Assembly: GCA_026713305.1 (NCBI GenBank)
Contig: JAPOOS010000077.1
Span: 1 to 45,383, forward strand
Length of the DNA stretch: 45,383 nucleotides
Origin: Paracoccaceae bacterium
GTDB taxonomy: Bacteria > Pseudomonadota > Alphaproteobacteria > Rhodobacterales > Rhodobacteraceae
Direction of reading: 5' to 3'
Both the position numbers and the translations under genes were made by a program. Shown piece after piece: positions 43,267 through 45,383 of this stretch (position 1 is the first letter of the stretch; every line of letters starts with the position of its first letter). The notes below the pieces were generated by a model. That model saw only the letters and a program-made list of their open reading frames with translations. It did not search any database and was not told the origin of the DNA.

Positions 43267-43296
43267 TTCCGGGGCGGTCGCACGGCCCGCCCCGAA
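43267..43296 (-). other. Intercistronic hairpin between binding protein and permease genes
   Basis: The arms CGGGGCGG and CCGCCCCG pair over 8 bases, with two more A-T pairs beyond one bulged base, around a 9-base loop. No T-run follows in the direction of transcription, so it is more likely an mRNA-processing or partial-attenuation element than a full terminator. Such hairpins between a binding protein gene and its permease genes are known to favour the binding protein. Confidence 0.55.
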
Positions 43297-43309
43297 AGTG
43301 TGTTGATGG

Positions 43310-44584
43310 CTATCCGCTGATCAATGCCTCGACCTCGCTTTGGGCTTCGTTCAGAGATGCCTCGATGTCGGCGTCCCTGTAGAGAATCAGCTCGATCTTG
43401 TCGGCGATTATCTTGAGGATTTCGTTGCCGTAGGCCTCAAGTCCTTCGGGCATGATCGAAACAGCATACTTGTCCGAGGCCTCCTGGAAGCTGTGGAACC
43501 AGGGATTTTCGTCCAGGTAGCCTTCCGGCAAGCTGCCGAACCTCGGCGAAACGGTGTTTGTGATGGAAACCATTTTCACCTGTTGTTCCGGGCTCTGCAT
43601 GAATTCGATCAACTTGAACGCCGCTTCGGGATTGGGAGCTCCGCGTGGCACCGACCAGATCTGGAAGGCCGAAGCCGTAAGATGGCCAGGCCAGGGCATC
43701 AACGCCGTCCTGAGCTTGGGCGTTATGTCGGGGTTCTCCGCGCGTGCAAATCCCATCATCCACGAACCATCGAAAAGAACGGCGACCTTGCCCTGCCACC
43801 ACATCTGCCGATAGGTCGACTTGTCGACGTCCCGCGGCATCACGCCAGCGTCGAACAGCGACTTGAACTGCTCGATGGCCGCTATGTTTGCCGGAGCGTT
43901 GATCGTGGGCTTGCCGTCCACGGCAAAGCTGCCGCCGCCGGCGATCACCCATTGTGCAACGTCCATGTATGTTTCAACATAGCTGCCTGGCTTGACCATC
44001 GCCGCGTAACCGAAACTCTCGGGTGGGTTGGACAAGGCTTGAGCCATGGCCAGGAAGTCGGCGGGATTGTCGGGGAACTCCTCGAATCCGGCTTCGGCAA
44101 GAAGGTCGGCATTGTAGAACGGGATGTAGTTGGCCACCATGTGGATGACGCCATAGGTTTGGCCGTCGGTGACAATTGGCGACGCGAACTGGGCAGGCGT
44201 AAAGGTTTCAGCGCTGATGTCCGATTCGGCCATGAATTCGTCGAGCGGCAACAGCAGGTCGTTGCGCAGATAGTCGCCGATGTTGAGATTGGTTAGATGG
44301 ATGACGTCGGGTGGCGTGCCGGAACTCATCTCCATCAACATCTGGTCCGCATAGCTGCCGTAGGGCAGATTGTAGCCGTCGACCTTGATGCCTGGGTTGG
44401 CGTCCATGAAGTCCTGGACAACCTGATTCATCCAGATTTCATTGCCCGGCTCGCCGAACCACCAGCTTGGCAGTCTGAGAGTGATGTCCTCCGCCTTCAC
44501 CGCAATCGCAGGCACAACTGCCATGCTCAACGCAAGAAGGATAGATGTGGCAGCGGTTCCAATCGCTTGCAAGTGTCTTTTCAT
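43310..44584 (-). CDS. Sugar ABC transporter substrate-binding protein
   Basis: This 424-aa periplasmic protein belongs to the extracellular solute-binding family 1. A signal peptide (MKRHLQ, hydrophobic core, likely cleavage near residue 31 after VKA) precedes the mature part, which shows MEMSSGTPPDVIHL, FYNADLLAEAGFEEFPDNPADF, and FDGSWMMGF with KVAVL before it, all usual in sugar-binding proteins. The ATG at 44584 has a near-perfect AGGAGG site. It is the first gene of the operon binding protein-permease-permease-ATPase-epimerase on the minus strand. The ligand cannot be read from sequence; the ceramidase-like and RraA-like neighbours do not point to a standard disaccharide. Confidence 0.95.
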   Translation of the reverse strand: MKRHLQAIGTAATSILLALSMAVVPAIAVKAEDITLRLPSWWFGEPGNEIWMNQVVQDFMDANPGIKVDGYNLPYGSYADQMLMEMSSGTPPDVIHLTNLNIGDYLRNDLLLPLDEFMAESDISAETFTPAQFASPIVTDGQTYGVIHMVANYIPFYNADLLAEAGFEEFPDNPADFLAMAQALSNPPESFGYAAMVKPGSYVETYMDVAQWVIAGGGSFAVDGKPTINAPANIAAIEQFKSLFDAGVMPRDVDKSTYRQMWWQGKVAVLFDGSWMMGFARAENPDITPKLRTALMPWPGHLTASAFQIWSVPRGAPNPEAAFKLIEFMQSPEQQVKMVSITNTVSPRFGSLPEGYLDENPWFHSFQEASDKYAVSIMPEGLEAYGNEILKIIADKIELILYRDADIEASLNEAQSEVEALISG

Positions 44585-44689
44585 TAGTTCCTCCTGATCC
44601 TTGCTTGATTCACGGTGCGCCTCACCAATGCCAATGCACAATTCAGCCTGCACATCCTGACAACTCCGATGGAATGGAGTTCAGTGCAT

Positions 44690-44731
44690 CGTAAATCGAT
44701 TTCGCAAGTTGACTACAACCTTTTGTTGCAG
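44690..44731. promoter_or_regulatory. Candidate operator region of the sugar ABC operon
   Basis: Two symmetric elements lie about 110-150 bases before the binding-protein start. AAATCGATTT at 44693-44702 is a perfect palindrome with a central CG, as in LacI-family operators. CTACAAC and GTTGCAG at 44713-44731 form an inverted repeat with one mismatch and a 5-base centre. On the minus strand a TTGTAG box precedes a TTTACG box at 17 bases across the first palindrome, so a repressor here could block a promoter. No regulator gene is in the window. Confidence 0.35.
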
Positions 44732-45383
44732 AGTTACAGCAGGCAAGATTCGGGGGGAGGACAGCGCACCAAGCTCGCATCCGTCAGCTTACCGACATGG
44801 GCATGCCGGAGGGCTCTGGGTGGTCAAGGGCCCACCTTCATGTCCATTGTTCCGCAGGATTCAATGGCAGTCAGCACACAGGCCAACAGTTGAACGGAAT
44901 GGCACTGGAAATGCCGCCTCTCGGCATTCCACGGATCCCTGATGCAGGAAATGGCATTTCCGAACTTGCGACATAGTCCAGCGGTCCGTGGCTCAAGTAG
45001 TCGTGCCAACGAGCAAACCGTTGTGCTGCAACGCCCAAAACCCCTTCGTTGAATCCTGCGTTCGGAAGCTCGGGCGGGTCCATGGACCTCCAGTCTCGCT
45101 CCACGCGCTCAAGCGCCTCGCCGGCCAACGCTTCGCAACTGCCGCATTCAGCTGTATCTCACGGCTCAAGGAGCGATGCCTGTCTGGCGCAACCACACCG
45201 CCCTGACGGCGCTTTGCGCCTCCTTGCCGAAACGATCCGCAGCAGGGGAGGCTCGGAAACGTCAGCGCCGCAAACGCATATGAGCCGCCCAGCGCAGTCG
45301 TCCAATGTGGTCTCGGTTCAGCATCGATTCGGAGTTCCGCCCATTCGGCGCCGAAACTGTTCGCAATGAAGCCAACCCTTGGG
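44732..45383. other. Right-edge stretch without an assigned gene
   Basis: These 652 bases run to the window edge. A minus-strand frame at 44871-45128 (85 codons, with aromatic residues and RVERDW, ARWHDYLSH) has some protein-like texture but no family I recognise, and no convincing start signal. Other frames are weaker. No RNA gene or repeat was seen. Confidence 0.35.

Noticed and set aside
44871-45128. 85-codon minus-strand frame at the right edge
   Set aside because: It has some protein-like texture but a TTG start without a binding site and no recognisable family; not listed as a gene.
1-45383. CRISPR arrays, rRNA genes or prophage structural genes
   Set aside because: No regularly spaced repeats, rRNA motifs or phage head/tail genes were seen anywhere in the window.

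Overview
The window looks like a chromosomal segment of an alphaproteobacterium with high GC content. The evidence is a linked Entner-Doudoroff gene pair, a cysS/citramalate synthase pair, a UgpC/MalK-type sugar ABC operon, SufT- and SufA-type Fe-S factors, and Tgt and Lon proteins of proteobacterial type. No ribosomal RNA or phylogenetic marker allows a closer placement. Coding density is uneven: tight housekeeping blocks alternate with 0.4-1 kb stretches that hold no recognisable gene, and several accessory genes are broken by in-frame stops or frameshifts. This suggests a genome with ongoing gene decay.

Layout. Positions 1-544 hold the broken end of an AAA-type ATPase. Positions 1487-4097 (minus) hold a compact three-gene operon of a DUF3696-type ATPase, a PIN-like nuclease and an Rnl2-like RNA ligase, joined by two 4-base GTGA overlaps; this is the best candidate for an undescribed system. 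Positions 4834-7305 (minus) are edd-eda. Positions 7687-10525 are a ClC-family channel with CBS domains overlapping an orphan periplasmic binding protein. A group II PLP decarboxylase (minus), cysS-citramalate synthase, an MFS transporter (minus), an AlkA-like glycosylase coupled to an esterase, a DUF924 protein, lpd and tpiA (minus) follow to 21348. Positions 21992-24154 hold a DruA-IS4 fusion transposase interrupted by an amber codon. Positions 24885-29635 hold sufA-like and sufT (minus), then tgt, a 44-codon ORF and lon.

Two tandem tRNA-Val genes (anticodons CAC and UAC) at 29696-30016 stand at the left edge of an accessory region. That region carries a large DNA methylase (minus), an RloA-like ATPase and the wreck of its RloB-like partner. 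From 36606 to 44584 lies a catabolic cluster: an RraA-like protein, a ceramidase-like hydrolase, an NAD-dependent epimerase and a complete sugar-type ABC importer. A likely operator region lies upstream of the binding protein gene and a strong hairpin lies between it and the permeases.

How the genes may work together. The PIN/ligase/ATPase operon could form a controlled RNA cutting and resealing device, because PIN nucleases leave ends that an Rnl2-type ligase can join directly. The RloA/RloB pair and the lone methylase are the remains of one or two further defence loci. The sugar ABC operon, epimerase, ceramidase-like hydrolase and RraA-like enzyme probably take up and break down a glycosidic or amide-linked substrate that cannot be named from sequence. 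All statements rest on reading the sequence and on recalled family motifs; no database search was run.
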